DNA of 64,000 nt from the NCBI GenBank assembly GCA_003260025.2, contig QFZU02000014.1, forward strand, positions 1 through 64,000. The letters are read 5' to 3'. The position numbers and the translations under genes are program-made. The DNA is from Microbispora triticiradicis (lineage in GTDB: Bacteria > Actinomycetota > Actinomycetes > Streptosporangiales > Streptosporangiaceae). The notes under the pieces were generated by a model. The model was not told the origin of the DNA, did no database searches, and saw only the letters and a list, made by a program, of their open reading frames with translations. Of this stretch, positions 17,003-25,019 are shown one piece after another; within the stretch, counting starts at the first letter, position 1, and each line of letters opens with the position of its first letter.

Positions 17003-18094
17003 TCAGCGGACGCGGCGGCGCAGGGCGGGGTCGATGTGCACGTTGCGGCCCGCGTCCGGCGGCACGACGACCTCCTGGCTCGCCGCCACGCCACCGGCCA
17101 GCAGGTCGATGTCCACCGGCACCGTCCGCTTGACGACCGCGAGGGCGATCGGGCCCAGCTCGTAGTGGCGGGCCGATGAGCCCACGAACCCGAGCTGGCC
17201 TGGCTCGGCCGCGCCCTCCACGGCCGCCTCCGGCTCCGCCTCGACCGGGGTGCTCACGCCGAGCGTCACCGGGGCGCCGTGGGGAGGCAGGCTGTCGACG
17301 CTGCCGTCGAGGTGCAGGAAGACCAGGCGGCGGGGCGGGTGGCCGAGGTTGTGCACCCGGGCGACCGTCTCCTGCCCCCGGTAGCAGCCCTTGCTCAGGT
17401 GGACCGCCACGCCGATCCAGCCGACCTCGTGGGGGATCGTCTTGTGGTCGGTCTCGAACCCGAGCCGGGGCACGTGGGCCGCGATGCGCAGCGCCTCGTA
17501 GGCCCACAGACCGGCGGGGCGCAGGCCCAGCTCCTCCGGGAGACCGGCCAGCCGCCCGCGCGGCACGAGCAGGTCACCGCTGCCCATCACGACGGTCCCC
17601 TCGGGGAGCGCCCGGCCCTCCGCCCAGCTCTCCTCCTCGGCCGCCGGCTCACCCACGGGGGCGGGCGGCGCGACGGAGACCACCGCGTAGTCCGAGGTGA
17701 GCTCGGCGACCTCGACCCGCAGCATGAACCGCATCTTCTCCAGGAAGGCGACCAGCTCGGCCGCCGTGCCCGGCTCCACGTGCGCCCACACCGCCTCGCC
17801 GTCGTCCACCAGGGTCAGGTGGTGCTCGACGCGGCCCTGGCCGTCCAGCAGCAGCGCCTGGGCGGGCGTGCCCGGCTGGAGCGTGTCCAGCTTCTGCGAG
17901 CTGAGGCTGTTGAGCCAGCTCAGCCGGTCGGGTCCGGCGATGCGCACGACCTCGCGGTCGCTCCGGTCGACCAGCGCCCGCCCCTCGGCGAGCGCGCGCT
18001 GCTCGGCGTAGGGGTCGCCGTAGTGGGCCGCCACCGTCTCGTCCGGCGCCTGCGCGGCCACCGCGCCGGATGTGTCAAGCAAAGGGCTCCGCAT
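17003..18094 (-). CDS. ygfZ: Folate-binding YgfZ/GcvT-like Fe-S cluster protein
   Basis: A 363-residue member of the COG0354 family, which uses tetrahydrofolate in repair or assembly of certain Fe-S proteins. The diagnostic motif KGCYRGQETVARVHNLG lies near residues 233-249, with the redox Cys in KGCYxGQE. The fold is that of the glycine-cleavage T protein. The start is the ATG at 18094. The region just upstream holds the DnaA-box-like tandem repeat. Confidence 0.9.
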   Translation of the reverse strand: MRSPLLDTSGAVAAQAPDETVAAHYGDPYAEQRALAEGRALVDRSDREVVRIAGPDRLSWLNSLSSQKLDTLQPGTPAQALLLDGQGRVEHHLTLVDDGEAVWAHVEPGTAAELVAFLEKMRFMLRVEVAELTSDYAVVSVAPPAPVGEPAAEEESWAEGRALPEGTVVMGSGDLLVPRGRLAGLPEELGLRPAGLWAYEALRIAAHVPRLGFETDHKTIPHEVGWIGVAVHLSKGCYRGQETVARVHNLGHPPRRLVFLHLDGSVDSLPPHGAPVTLGVSTPVEAEPEAAVEGAAEPGQLGFVGSSARHYELGPIALAVVKRTVPVDIDLLAGGVAASQEVVVPPDAGRNVHIDPALRRRVR

Positions 18095-18143
18095 GCCCCA
18101 AGGCTATTCGGTCCCCCGCGACCGTCGCGGTCCCGGCTCGCCC

Positions 18144-18230
18144 CTGTGGACAACTCACGGACTGTGGACAACTCGCGGCACTGTGGGCAACTGGCGGGAC
18201 TGTGGGCAACTGGCGGGACTGTGGGCGACC
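18144..18230 (+). repeat. Tandem 18/19-bp repeats each holding a DnaA-box-like 9-mer
   Basis: Units begin at 18144, 18162, 18181, 18200 and 18219 (the last partial). Units 1 and 2 contain TGTGGACAA (18145-18153, 18163-18171), the reverse complement of TTGTCCACA, the actinomycete DnaA box. Units 3 and 4 contain TGTGGGCAA (18182-18190, 18201-18209) and unit 5 TGTGGGCGA (18220-18228). All have the same orientation and fixed spacing. The array lies in the 174-base gap between ygfZ and the stressosome phosphatase gene. No dnaA or dnaN gene is nearby. Confidence 0.75.
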
Positions 18231-18268
18231 GAGCCGCGGACGACCGGTCATGAGCGGCCGGCGTGACG

Positions 18269-19843
18269 TCATCGCGGCACGCGGCGGAAGGCGACCAGCG
18301 CCACGTCGTCCTCGCGGGCCCCGAACGTGGCGATGAGCCGGTCGCAGAAGCTTTCCAGGTCGTCGCCCACGTGTTCGGCCTGCTGGCGGGCGACCTCCAG
18401 GCTCTCGTCGAGCAGTTTGTCGCGGTCCTCGATCAGGCCGTCGGTGAACAGCACCATCGTGGCGTCCTCGGCCAGGTGGAGCCGGTCCACCCGGTACCGT
18501 TCCTCGGCCACGCCCAGCAGCAGGTTCCCGAACCTGTGATAGGCCGCGTCAGGGCCCGCCATCAGCGGCGGGATGTGCCCGGCGTTCACGAGTTCCAGCT
18601 CACCCGTCTCCGGGTCGAGCAGGAGCAGGCAGACGGTCGCCGTCATCTGCGGGTGATAACGCCGCAGGACCGCGTTGAGCAGGCTCATCGACCGGGCCGG
18701 ATCGACCGCCTCGATCACCGACGCCCGCAGCGCGTACCGGAGCTCCGCCATCACGGTGGCGGCGTGCAGCGAGTGGCCCTGCACGTCGCCGAGCGCGATC
18801 AGCACCCGGTCGCCCAGAGGCAGGACCTCGTAGAAGTCCCCGCCCACCTCCACGTTGTCCACCGCGGGCTGGTACCGCACGGCGATCCGCAGGCCCGGCA
18901 CGGGCGGGATCTTGTCGGGCAGCAGGCTGCGCTGCAGCGTCAGCGCGATCGTGTGCTCCTCGGCGTACGCGCTGGCGGCGTCGACGGCCAGGGCCACAGC
19001 CTGCCCGAACTGCCGCAGCAGGCTCACCTCGTCGCCGTCCAGCGGCGAGGCCGGATCCACCCCCAGGAAGACCGGCGGCCTGCCCGTCTTCGTCCGGCAC
19101 AGTACGCCCGACACGGTCGCGACCCCGTCGCTGTCGGGGACGACCGCGGCCCATGTCCGGCTGTCCAGGTCGAACGTCCGCACCCCGGGGGAGTCCCCGA
19201 TCGCGATGTCGCTGAGCCTGTCGAGGGTGTCGGGCCGCACCGGCCGGGCCGAAGCGGCCTCGCCGGGCCGGGCGGCGAACCTGCGCAGGACTCCGTCCGG
19301 CGACACCGCCAGCACCCGCGCGAACCGGTCCACCAGCCGGGAGCAGCCCTCGGCGGCCACCGACAGCAGCCGTTCGAAGTCCTCCGCCTCGTTCAGCAGC
19401 AGCGTGATCTCGGCGAGCATGCTCAGCCGCGCCGCCATCCGCTCGGCCCGCTGCCGCGCCCGGTAGTACCGCAGCATCGCCCGGACCGTCGCCGCGAACT
19501 CGTCGGGCTGGATCGGCTCGGAGAGGTACGCGTCGGCCCCGCGCTCCAGCCCCTCGGCGCGGTCGGCCGGGGTGATCGCGTTGCCGGACACCTGGATCAC
19601 CGGGATCGAGGTGGTCTCGGGGTTGGCCTTGATCTTCTCGCAGACCTCCATGCCCCCGAGGTCGGGCATCCGCACGTCGAGGACGACCAGGTCCGGCCTG
19701 AGCGTGGCGACGAGGGCCAGCGCCTCCTCGCCGCCACCGGCCTCCACGACCCGGTGCCCCGCCCGCCGTAGCCAACTGGAAAGTATGTAGCGCTTGGTCG
19801 GGATGTCGTCGACCACGAGCACGGTCGCCGCGGCGTCAATCAT
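18269..19843 (-). CDS. Receiver-GAF-SpoIIE serine phosphatase (RsbU-like)
   Basis: About 524 residues. A CheY-type receiver (about 5-120) has the phospho-Asp in LVVLDVRMPD and a partner motif where Lys is expected reading YLSEPIQP, so Glu stands in place of the usual Lys-Pro. A helical linker and GAF-like region (125-290) lead to a C-terminal SpoIIE/PP2C phosphatase (310-520) with VGGDFYEVLPL, GDVQGHS and LFTDGLIEDRD metal motifs. The ATG at 19843 has GGAGG 8 bases ahead. It is the last gene of the stressosome operon, overlapping the hybrid kinase gene by 8 bp. It probably dephosphorylates an anti-sigma antagonist. Confidence 0.88.
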   Translation of the reverse strand: MIDAAATVLVVDDIPTKRYILSSWLRRAGHRVVEAGGGEEALALVATLRPDLVVLDVRMPDLGGMEVCEKIKANPETTSIPVIQVSGNAITPADRAEGLERGADAYLSEPIQPDEFAATVRAMLRYYRARQRAERMAARLSMLAEITLLLNEAEDFERLLSVAAEGCSRLVDRFARVLAVSPDGVLRRFAARPGEAASARPVRPDTLDRLSDIAIGDSPGVRTFDLDSRTWAAVVPDSDGVATVSGVLCRTKTGRPPVFLGVDPASPLDGDEVSLLRQFGQAVALAVDAASAYAEEHTIALTLQRSLLPDKIPPVPGLRIAVRYQPAVDNVEVGGDFYEVLPLGDRVLIALGDVQGHSLHAATVMAELRYALRASVIEAVDPARSMSLLNAVLRRYHPQMTATVCLLLLDPETGELELVNAGHIPPLMAGPDAAYHRFGNLLLGVAEERYRVDRLHLAEDATMVLFTDGLIEDRDKLLDESLEVARQQAEHVGDDLESFCDRLIATFGAREDDVALVAFRRVPR

Positions 19844-21521
19844 CGGCCCCACCTCCGCGCCGCGCGGCGACCGCCTCCCTGATCGTCTCCAGCAGCCGGT
19901 CCCGGCGCAGCCCGTGCTTGCTCAGCGACAGATGCGCGCTCTCCTGCTCGTCCAGCGCTCCCGACACCGTGACCACGGGCACCTCCCGGAGGCTCTCGTC
20001 CTCGGCCATCCGCTGCCGCAGAGCGGCGCCGTCCAGCCGGGGCATGAAGAGATCGACCAGGGCGACGTCCGGGACGTGCTCACGCATCCGTTCAAGGGCT
20101 TCGTACCCGTCGGCGGCCTCGTCCACGACGGCGGCGAAGCCGAACAGCAGGCGCCGGGCCAGCGCGCGGAACCCCGCGTCGTCGTCGGCCACCAGCACGT
20201 GACCGATCTCGGGGCTCGCCATCCGGTGCGGCACCCGCAGCGTGACCGTCGTCCCCTCCCCCTGCGTGCTCGACAGCTCCAGGTCGCCGCCGAGCGCCTC
20301 GGCGAGCCTGCGGGCGTACGGCAGGCCGAGGCCGGTCCCCTTCGCCTTGAGCTGGAGCGGGCCGGGCACCTGGAAGAACTCCTCGAAGACGCGCTCCAGG
20401 AGCTCCTCGGGAATACCGACGCCGGTGTCGGAGATGGTGAAGACGACCTCGGCCATCTCAGGGTCGACCTCGGCGCTGAGCCGCACCTCACCCTCCTGGG
20501 TGAACTTCAGCGCGTTGCTGAGCAGGTTGCGCAGGATCCGGGTGAGCATGACCTCGTCGACGAGCATCTCGCCGACCTCGGGGGACACGTCGATCACCAG
20601 CCCGACCCCCTCCGACCGTACGGCGGTGTGCAGCGTCCCGCGCAGCGCCTCGGCCACCGCGACCACGTCCACCACCGACGGCTCCGGGTCGAGCCGGCCC
20701 GACTCCGCCTTGGCGAGGTCGAGCAGCTCCCCCACCAGGACGAGCAGCGTCTCCGCGCTGCCGCCGATGAGGTTTACCTGGTGCTCCTGCTCCTCGGTCA
20801 GCGGCTCGCCCCCCGCGCCGACCATCAGCCGGACCAGCCCGATGATCGAGGTCAGCGGCATTCGCAGCTCGTGGCTCACGTTGGCCCAGAACCGCTGCCT
20901 GGCCTCGGCGGCGCTGCGCAGCTGGGACGACTTCTCGTCCAGCTCGGCGTACAGCGCCACGACGCCCCGGTTGGTCTCCTCCAGCTCCGCCGACAACTGG
21001 TTGTACAACGCCATGACGCCCTGGTTGGTCTCCGCGAGCTCGGCGTTGAGCCGCAGGACCTGCTCCAGCGTCCGGGCCAGCTCCTTGTTCTGCTCGCGCA
21101 GCTCGTCCAGGGCGGTGGCGGGTGCCAGCGGGGCCAGCCCGGCCCGTACGTCGGCGACCGTCAGGCTGCGCCGGTGCCCGGGCACCCGCTTCACGAGCGT
21201 GACGCGTCCCTCCTCCGCGGCCAGGCTGACCTCGTCGACCAGGCGGCCCGCGAGCGTCAGGCCCTCGCTGGGCCGCAGGCTCTGCCCGTCGCCGTACTCG
21301 ACGGTGACGACCAGCCGGTCCTCCGCCAGGCTGAAGGTCACGTGGCCCTCGGCGCCCGAGGCCAGCACCTCGCGGCCGATCTCGCTGAGCGCGGTCGCCA
21401 TGCGGATCTGGTCCTGCGACTCCATGCCCACGAGCTCGGCGATCCGCCTGCCGAGCCGCCGGACCGCGAAGACGTCCTGGTCTCCGCTGATGTCCGCGCG
21501 GGTGAGCACCTCGCCGGTCAC
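19836..21521 (-). CDS. Hybrid histidine kinase with N-terminal ATPase-like domain and C-terminal receiver
   Basis: A 561-residue protein. The order is an RsbT-like ATPase-related domain (about 1-120); a coiled coil (135-215) containing a self-repeat, AETNQGVMALYNQLSAEL and EETNRGVVALYAELDEK; a HisKA domain with FWANVSHELRMPL; a HATPase domain (NLLSNALKF, SDTGVGIPE, GTGLGLPYARR); and a receiver (about 440-555) with VALVDLFMPR. No membrane segment is seen, so it is cytoplasmic. It overlaps its neighbours by 4 and 8 bp inside the stressosome operon. The phosphoryl route to the next gene's receiver is inferred. Confidence 0.9.
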   Translation of the reverse strand: MTGEVLTRADISGDQDVFAVRRLGRRIAELVGMESQDQIRMATALSEIGREVLASGAEGHVTFSLAEDRLVVTVEYGDGQSLRPSEGLTLAGRLVDEVSLAAEEGRVTLVKRVPGHRRSLTVADVRAGLAPLAPATALDELREQNKELARTLEQVLRLNAELAETNQGVMALYNQLSAELEETNRGVVALYAELDEKSSQLRSAAEARQRFWANVSHELRMPLTSIIGLVRLMVGAGGEPLTEEQEHQVNLIGGSAETLLVLVGELLDLAKAESGRLDPEPSVVDVVAVAEALRGTLHTAVRSEGVGLVIDVSPEVGEMLVDEVMLTRILRNLLSNALKFTQEGEVRLSAEVDPEMAEVVFTISDTGVGIPEELLERVFEEFFQVPGPLQLKAKGTGLGLPYARRLAEALGGDLELSSTQGEGTTVTLRVPHRMASPEIGHVLVADDDAGFRALARRLLFGFAAVVDEAADGYEALERMREHVPDVALVDLFMPRLDGAALRQRMAEDESLREVPVVTVSGALDEQESAHLSLSKHGLRRDRLLETIREAVAARRGGGADD

Positions 21522-22513
21522 GGCCGCTGCCTCAACGCCACGACGCAGGCGTCGTCCCTGCGGCTGCCGGCGTCCCGCAGCAGGGTGGCGCCGATCACGG
21601 CCGGGGAGCGGGCGAACAGGCCGGGGAAGGACGCCGGGTCCCAGCGGTCGGTGAGGCCGTCGGAGTGCAGCACCACCGTGGCGTGCGGCGGCAGCGCGTA
21701 CTCGTACTGCTGCGGGCGCCTGCTCTTGTGCCCGGCGATGCCCGGCAGGGAGATCATGCCCTGGCGCCCCTCGGCATGCGCGATCCAGCCCGAGATGTTG
21801 CCCAGCCCGGCGTACGACACGGTCTCCCGCTCGACCCTGACGACGGCCACGGCGCCCCCTCTGGTGTGGCTCAGCCCGCGGTGCACGCGTTCCAGCGCGG
21901 CGACGGGCGGGGCGAGGGGGTCGTCCAGGAACACCCGTACGGCCTCGCGGGAGGCGTGCGCGGCGGCGGCGCCGTGGCCGAGCCCGTCGCAGAGCACGGC
22001 CGTGATCACGCCTCCGGTGTCGACCACGGCGTAGGAGTCGCCGCAGATCGTCTCCTCGCCGATCGGGCGGCGGATCCCGCTCACGCGCGGCGGCGGCCCG
22101 GGCGAGCCGTCCGCCGTGAAGTGCGTCACCAGGACGGTGCCCCGGCCTGGCATGCTGTGCACGTCCCAGGCCGAGGCCATCCGGGCGATGGCGCCGAGCC
22201 CGATGCCGAGAGTCCCCGAGGTGGAGAAGCCGTCCCGCAGGGCGCGGGCGAGGTCGGCGATGCCCGGTCCGCGGTCGACGGTCACCAGTTCCACCACACG
22301 CGCGCGCTCGCCGTGCGGGCGCACCAGGACGACGCCGTCCTCGGCGTGCTTGACCAGGTTCGAGACCGCCTCGGTGACCGCCACGGCCACCTGGCCGGTG
22401 CGGTTCTGGTCGAACCCGGCGGCCGTCGCCAGCGCGACCGCCGACCTGCGGACGGCGCCGATCACGCTGGGGTGCGCGGCGCGGACCCAGATGTCCTCGT
22501 GACGGCCGGTCAC
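21518..22513 (-). CDS. RsbT-like ATPase fused to a SpoIIE/RsbX-type phosphatase
   Basis: About 331 residues. An anti-sigma/RsbT-like kinase domain (1-140) shows EAVSNLVKHAEDG, VDRGPGIADL and GTLGIGLGAIARMAS. A PP2C-like domain (155-330) has GDSYAVVDTGG, LCDGLGHG, LHSDGLTDRW and RRDDACVVAL. In Bacillus the stressosome is reset by separate RsbT kinase and RsbX phosphatase; here both activities sit in one chain. A GTG at 22513 is used; GTG 22558 or TTG 22549, overlapping the rsbT end, are alternatives. It is coupled to the hybrid kinase by a GTGA overlap. Confidence 0.85.
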   Translation of the reverse strand: MTGRHEDIWVRAAHPSVIGAVRRSAVALATAAGFDQNRTGQVAVAVTEAVSNLVKHAEDGVVLVRPHGERARVVELVTVDRGPGIADLARALRDGFSTSGTLGIGLGAIARMASAWDVHSMPGRGTVLVTHFTADGSPGPPPRVSGIRRPIGEETICGDSYAVVDTGGVITAVLCDGLGHGAAAAHASREAVRVFLDDPLAPPVAALERVHRGLSHTRGGAVAVVRVERETVSYAGLGNISGWIAHAEGRQGMISLPGIAGHKSRRPQQYEYALPPHATVVLHSDGLTDRWDPASFPGLFARSPAVIGATLLRDAGSRRDDACVVALRQRP

Positions 22514-22545
22514 GCGGCTCTCACCGGGCGGCTCGTCAGGGCCGC

Positions 22546-22944
22546 TCAACGGGCCCACTTGGTCACCATGATGCGGGTGCCCTCACCCGGGGCGGAGACC
22601 AGGTCGAACTCGTCGACGAGCCGCCGCGACCCGCTCAGGCCGAGCCCGAGACCGCCCCCGGTGGTGAATCCGTCGGTCATCGCCTGCGCGATGTCGGAAA
22701 TGCCGGGGCCCTCGTCGGAGAAGACCAGCCGCAGGCCCGGCCGCAGCCCGGTGGAGACCTTCTCGACCTCCACCCGCCCACCGCCGGCGTGCACCAGGAC
22801 GTTCCTGGCCAGCTCGCTGGCGGCGGTTACGATCTTGGTTTGGTCGACCAGGGAGAGCCCGATCTCGGCCGCCACGCTCCTGACCTTCTGGCGTACCAGT
22901 ACGACGTCACCGTTGGTGGCGATGGGCAGCTCCTGCCCGCTCAC
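22546..22944 (-). CDS. rsbT: Stressosome switch kinase RsbT
   Basis: A 132-residue serine kinase of the GHKL fold. N-box ASELARNVLVHAGGG, G1 box SDEGPGISDI and G2 box GGLGLGLSGSRRLVDEF are all intact. By family it phosphorylates RsbS and RsbR on stress, leaves the stressosome and activates a downstream partner. The GTG at 22944 overlaps the rsbS stop by 4 bp (GTGA). Confidence 0.92.
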   Translation of the reverse strand: MSGQELPIATNGDVVLVRQKVRSVAAEIGLSLVDQTKIVTAASELARNVLVHAGGGRVEVEKVSTGLRPGLRLVFSDEGPGISDIAQAMTDGFTTGGGLGLGLSGSRRLVDEFDLVSAPGEGTRIMVTKWAR

Positions 22945-23306
22945 CCCTCGGCGCTCCTCGCGTGCTCCAGCATCACGACTCCCTTTTCGAGGTTGAGGGC
23001 CGTGCGCACGCCGCCGAGCGACAGTCCCAGTTCCACCAGCGTGATCGCCACGGCGGGACGCATCCCGACCACCACGGTCTCCGCGTCGAGCATGCGCGTC
23101 ATCGCGGCGATGGTGGAGAGCATCCGGCCGATGAACGAGTCGACGATCTCCACGGCGGTGATGTCTATGATCACCCCGCGCGCTCCTCTGGAGACAACCG
23201 TCTCGGCCAGGTCCTCCTGCAGAGTGAGCACGCTCTGGTCGTCCAGATCGATCTGGATGGAGACGATCAGGATGTCGCCGAGCTTGAGGATCGGCACACG
23301 CTCCAT
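22941..23306 (-). CDS. rsbS: Stressosome scaffold protein RsbS (STAS domain)
   Basis: A 121-residue single STAS domain. The phosphorylatable Ser of the family is visible in VEIVDSFIGRML (Ser near 57, equivalent to B. subtilis Ser59). It forms the icosahedral stressosome core with RsbR and sequesters RsbT. The ATG start overlaps the rsbR stop by one base (TGATG), showing tight coupling. Confidence 0.93.
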   Translation of the reverse strand: MERVPILKLGDILIVSIQIDLDDQSVLTLQEDLAETVVSRGARGVIIDITAVEIVDSFIGRMLSTIAAMTRMLDAETVVVGMRPAVAITLVELGLSLGGVRTALNLEKGVVMLEHARSAEG

Positions 23307-24139
23307 CAGCCGCGCTCCGCCCTGACCGCGACCCGGGTGGTCGCGGCGCCCTTGACCTGCACACCGCTGCGCGTCAGCGCGTACGCCAGTGCGTCGGCGA
23401 GCGATGCCTTCGTCACGATGTCGCCGAACTCGATGCCCAGCGTGACGATGGTGTGCGCGATCTGCGGGCGGATGCCGGAGATCACGCACTCCGCGCCCAT
23501 CAGCCGGGCCGCGACGACGGTCTTGAGCAGGTGCTGCGCGACCTCGGTGTCCACCGCGGGCACGCCGGTGATGTCGATCACCGCGTGCTCCGAGCCGGTG
23601 TCCACCAGCGTCTGCAGCAGCTTCTCCATCACCACCTGGGTACGGGCGGAGTCGAGCGTGCCGACCAGCGGCACCGCGACGATCCCCTCCCACAGCTTCA
23701 CGACAGGGGTCGAGAGTTCGAGAAGCTGCTCGGCCTGGTCGATGATGATCTTCTCGCGGGCGGCTGAGTAGGTCTCGAAGGTGAACAGCCCCAGGTCGTC
23801 GATCAGCCGCGACAGCCAGGCGAAGCCGCGCAGCGCCTCGGTCTGCCCGTCGGCCTCGACCTGTTCGTACACCGCCTCCTTGAGCGAGAACACGACCCGG
23901 GCGGTGTCGGAGGGGGTGTAGCCCTGCCGGGCGCGGGAGCGGGACAGCTCGCCGAGCAGGCCGCGTACGTCGGCGAGGTCGGCGTCGCCGACGAGGGCCG
24001 TGCGCAACGCCTGGTGCAGATCCCGGAGTTCGTCGATCGGCGCGCCGGAGATCTGGCTCCACCGCCGCAGCAGCGGCTCTTCCTGGGAAGTGAATATCTC
24101 GACGATGCGCCGCCGGGCGGCGTCCGCAGGAACGGTCAC
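23306..24139 (-). CDS. rsbR: Stressosome sensor RsbR (N-terminal helical domain plus STAS)
   Basis: About 277 residues. The N-terminal half is an all-helical, globin-like sensor as in RsbRA, with no membrane segment. The C-terminal STAS domain (about 150-265) contains HAVIDITGVPAVDTEVAQHL, with a Thr at the usual phosphosite. I chose the GTG at 24139 because AGGAG precedes it by 5 bases; an upstream GTG at 24160 adds seven residues. This is the first gene of the six-gene stressosome operon. Confidence 0.9.
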   Translation of the reverse strand: MTVPADAARRRIVEIFTSQEEPLLRRWSQISGAPIDELRDLHQALRTALVGDADLADVRGLLGELSRSRARQGYTPSDTARVVFSLKEAVYEQVEADGQTEALRGFAWLSRLIDDLGLFTFETYSAAREKIIIDQAEQLLELSTPVVKLWEGIVAVPLVGTLDSARTQVVMEKLLQTLVDTGSEHAVIDITGVPAVDTEVAQHLLKTVVAARLMGAECVISGIRPQIAHTIVTLGIEFGDIVTKASLADALAYALTRSGVQVKGAATTRVAVRAERG

Positions 24140-24237
24140 GTGTACTCCTGACGACGGCAAGGTGTCTCACCCGCAACGCTACCGTCAGAAGGGTGTAGCA
24201 CCGCCCACAAATGGGACATTACCGACGTTTCACAACA

Positions 24238-24648
24238 TCAGCGGCATTTCCGGCAGGTGCCGAAGACGGTGAGGTGGCGCACGTCGGTCGCGAAGCCCAG
24301 TTCCGCGTCGAGGGCCGAGACGAGGCCGTCCACGAGCGGGGGGGCCACCTCGGTGACCTCGCCGCAACCCCGGCAGACGAGGTGGACGTGATCGGCCTCC
24401 GAGGCGAGGTGATAGGTCGGAGCGCCGTGACCCAGGTGGGTGTGGGTGACGAGCCCGAGCTCCTCCAGCAGTTCGAGGGTCCGGTAGACGGTCGAGATGT
24501 TGACCCCTCTGGCCGTCCGCTGCACCCGGGCGCAGATGTCCTCCGGCGTGGCGTGCCCCAGCTCGGTGACCGCTTCCAGCACGAGCTGGCGCTGGGGGGT
24601 GATCCGGTAGCCGCGGGCCCGCAGCTCCTCGTGCCAAGTCTCGGCCAT
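24238..24648 (-). CDS. Fur-family metal-responsive repressor
   Basis: A 136-residue regulator. The winged-helix domain contains YRITPQRQLVLEAV and NISTVYRTLELLEELGLV. The dimerisation domain has the metal site residues HVHLVCRGCGEV and a second pair near the end, CRKC, forming the structural zinc site. It may be a Zur/FurB-, CatR- or iron-type member; sequence alone does not decide. In Streptomyces a similar gene adjoins a nitrobindin gene, as here (371 bases apart). Confidence 0.9.
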   Translation of the reverse strand: MAETWHEELRARGYRITPQRQLVLEAVTELGHATPEDICARVQRTARGVNISTVYRTLELLEELGLVTHTHLGHGAPTYHLASEADHVHLVCRGCGEVTEVAPPLVDGLVSALDAELGFATDVRHLTVFGTCRKCR

Positions 24649-24717
24649 GACCAGAAGTTTAGGTCGTGGCGCGGAAACCGGCCTCCGCCACGCCCCGGGG
24701 GCCGGCCGATAATCCGC

Positions 24718-24747
24718 TTGCCCCTTCGCGGATCGCTCGCATAACTT
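24718..24747 (+). promoter_or_regulatory. Candidate plus-strand promoter in the fur-nitrobindin gap
   Basis: TTGCCC (24718-24723) and TAACTT (24742-24747), spaced by 18 bases, resemble a housekeeping -35/-10 pair. They precede the 13-codon ORF at 24780 by a short leader. Confidence 0.4.
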
Positions 24748-24779
24748 GAATGCACGCAGAAGGGAGGTGGTCCAAACAA

Positions 24780-24821
24780 TGGTTGATCATTATTGGGCTA
24801 GCGAGGTGGCTGTCCGCTAGG
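24780..24821 (+). CDS. Candidate 13-residue peptide with unusually long Shine-Dalgarno match
   Basis: ATG to TAG encodes MVDHYWASEVAVR. Bases 24767-24782 hold AGAAGGGAGGTGGTCC-type sequence just ahead of the start, which pairs with almost the whole 16S rRNA 3' end (complement AGAAAGGAGGTGATCC) with two G-U wobbles. A promoter-like pair lies upstream and a hairpin with a T-rich tail downstream, so this may be a stand-alone unit of about 235 nt. I do not recognise the peptide. The frame after the TAG stays open for over 60 codons, but open frames are common in such DNA. Confidence 0.4.
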
Positions 24822-24944
24822 ACTCGTCCATCTGGACCCTCCGTCTGGATGTCGTACGACGTCCCGGCGAATCCTCGACAGACACCGGAACCCCGGGCAG
24901 CCGGCGGCCGCGGACGAATGTCCTCGGCCATGGTCCAGCCGGCC

Positions 24945-24986
24945 CGCCTCCTCAGGAGGCGGAGCGCGCCCGGGGTTCTTTCTTTT
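24945..24986 (+). terminator. Hairpin plus T-rich stretch ending the small plus-strand unit
   Basis: cgcctcct (24945-24952) pairs with aggaggcg (24954-24961), with the central bases forming the loop. A T-rich run ttctttctttt follows at 24976-24986. The gap between stem and T-run is longer than usual, so efficiency is uncertain. T-runs are rare in this DNA. Confidence 0.4.
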
Positions 24987-25019
24987 CCCCCACTCGCGCT
25001 CTCGTGACTCCCGCTCTCG

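Noticed and set aside
18144-18230. Reading the DnaA-box cluster as the chromosomal origin
   Set aside because: No dnaA, dnaN, recF or gyr gene, and no AT-rich unwinding region, lies near. Only about five boxes are present, in a single orientation, whereas actinomycete oriC has many boxes in both orientations.
24659-24931. A 90-codon minus-strand gene in the fur-nitrobindin gap
   Set aside because: No ribosome site, no recognisable domain, and it runs opposite to the stronger promoter and SD signals.
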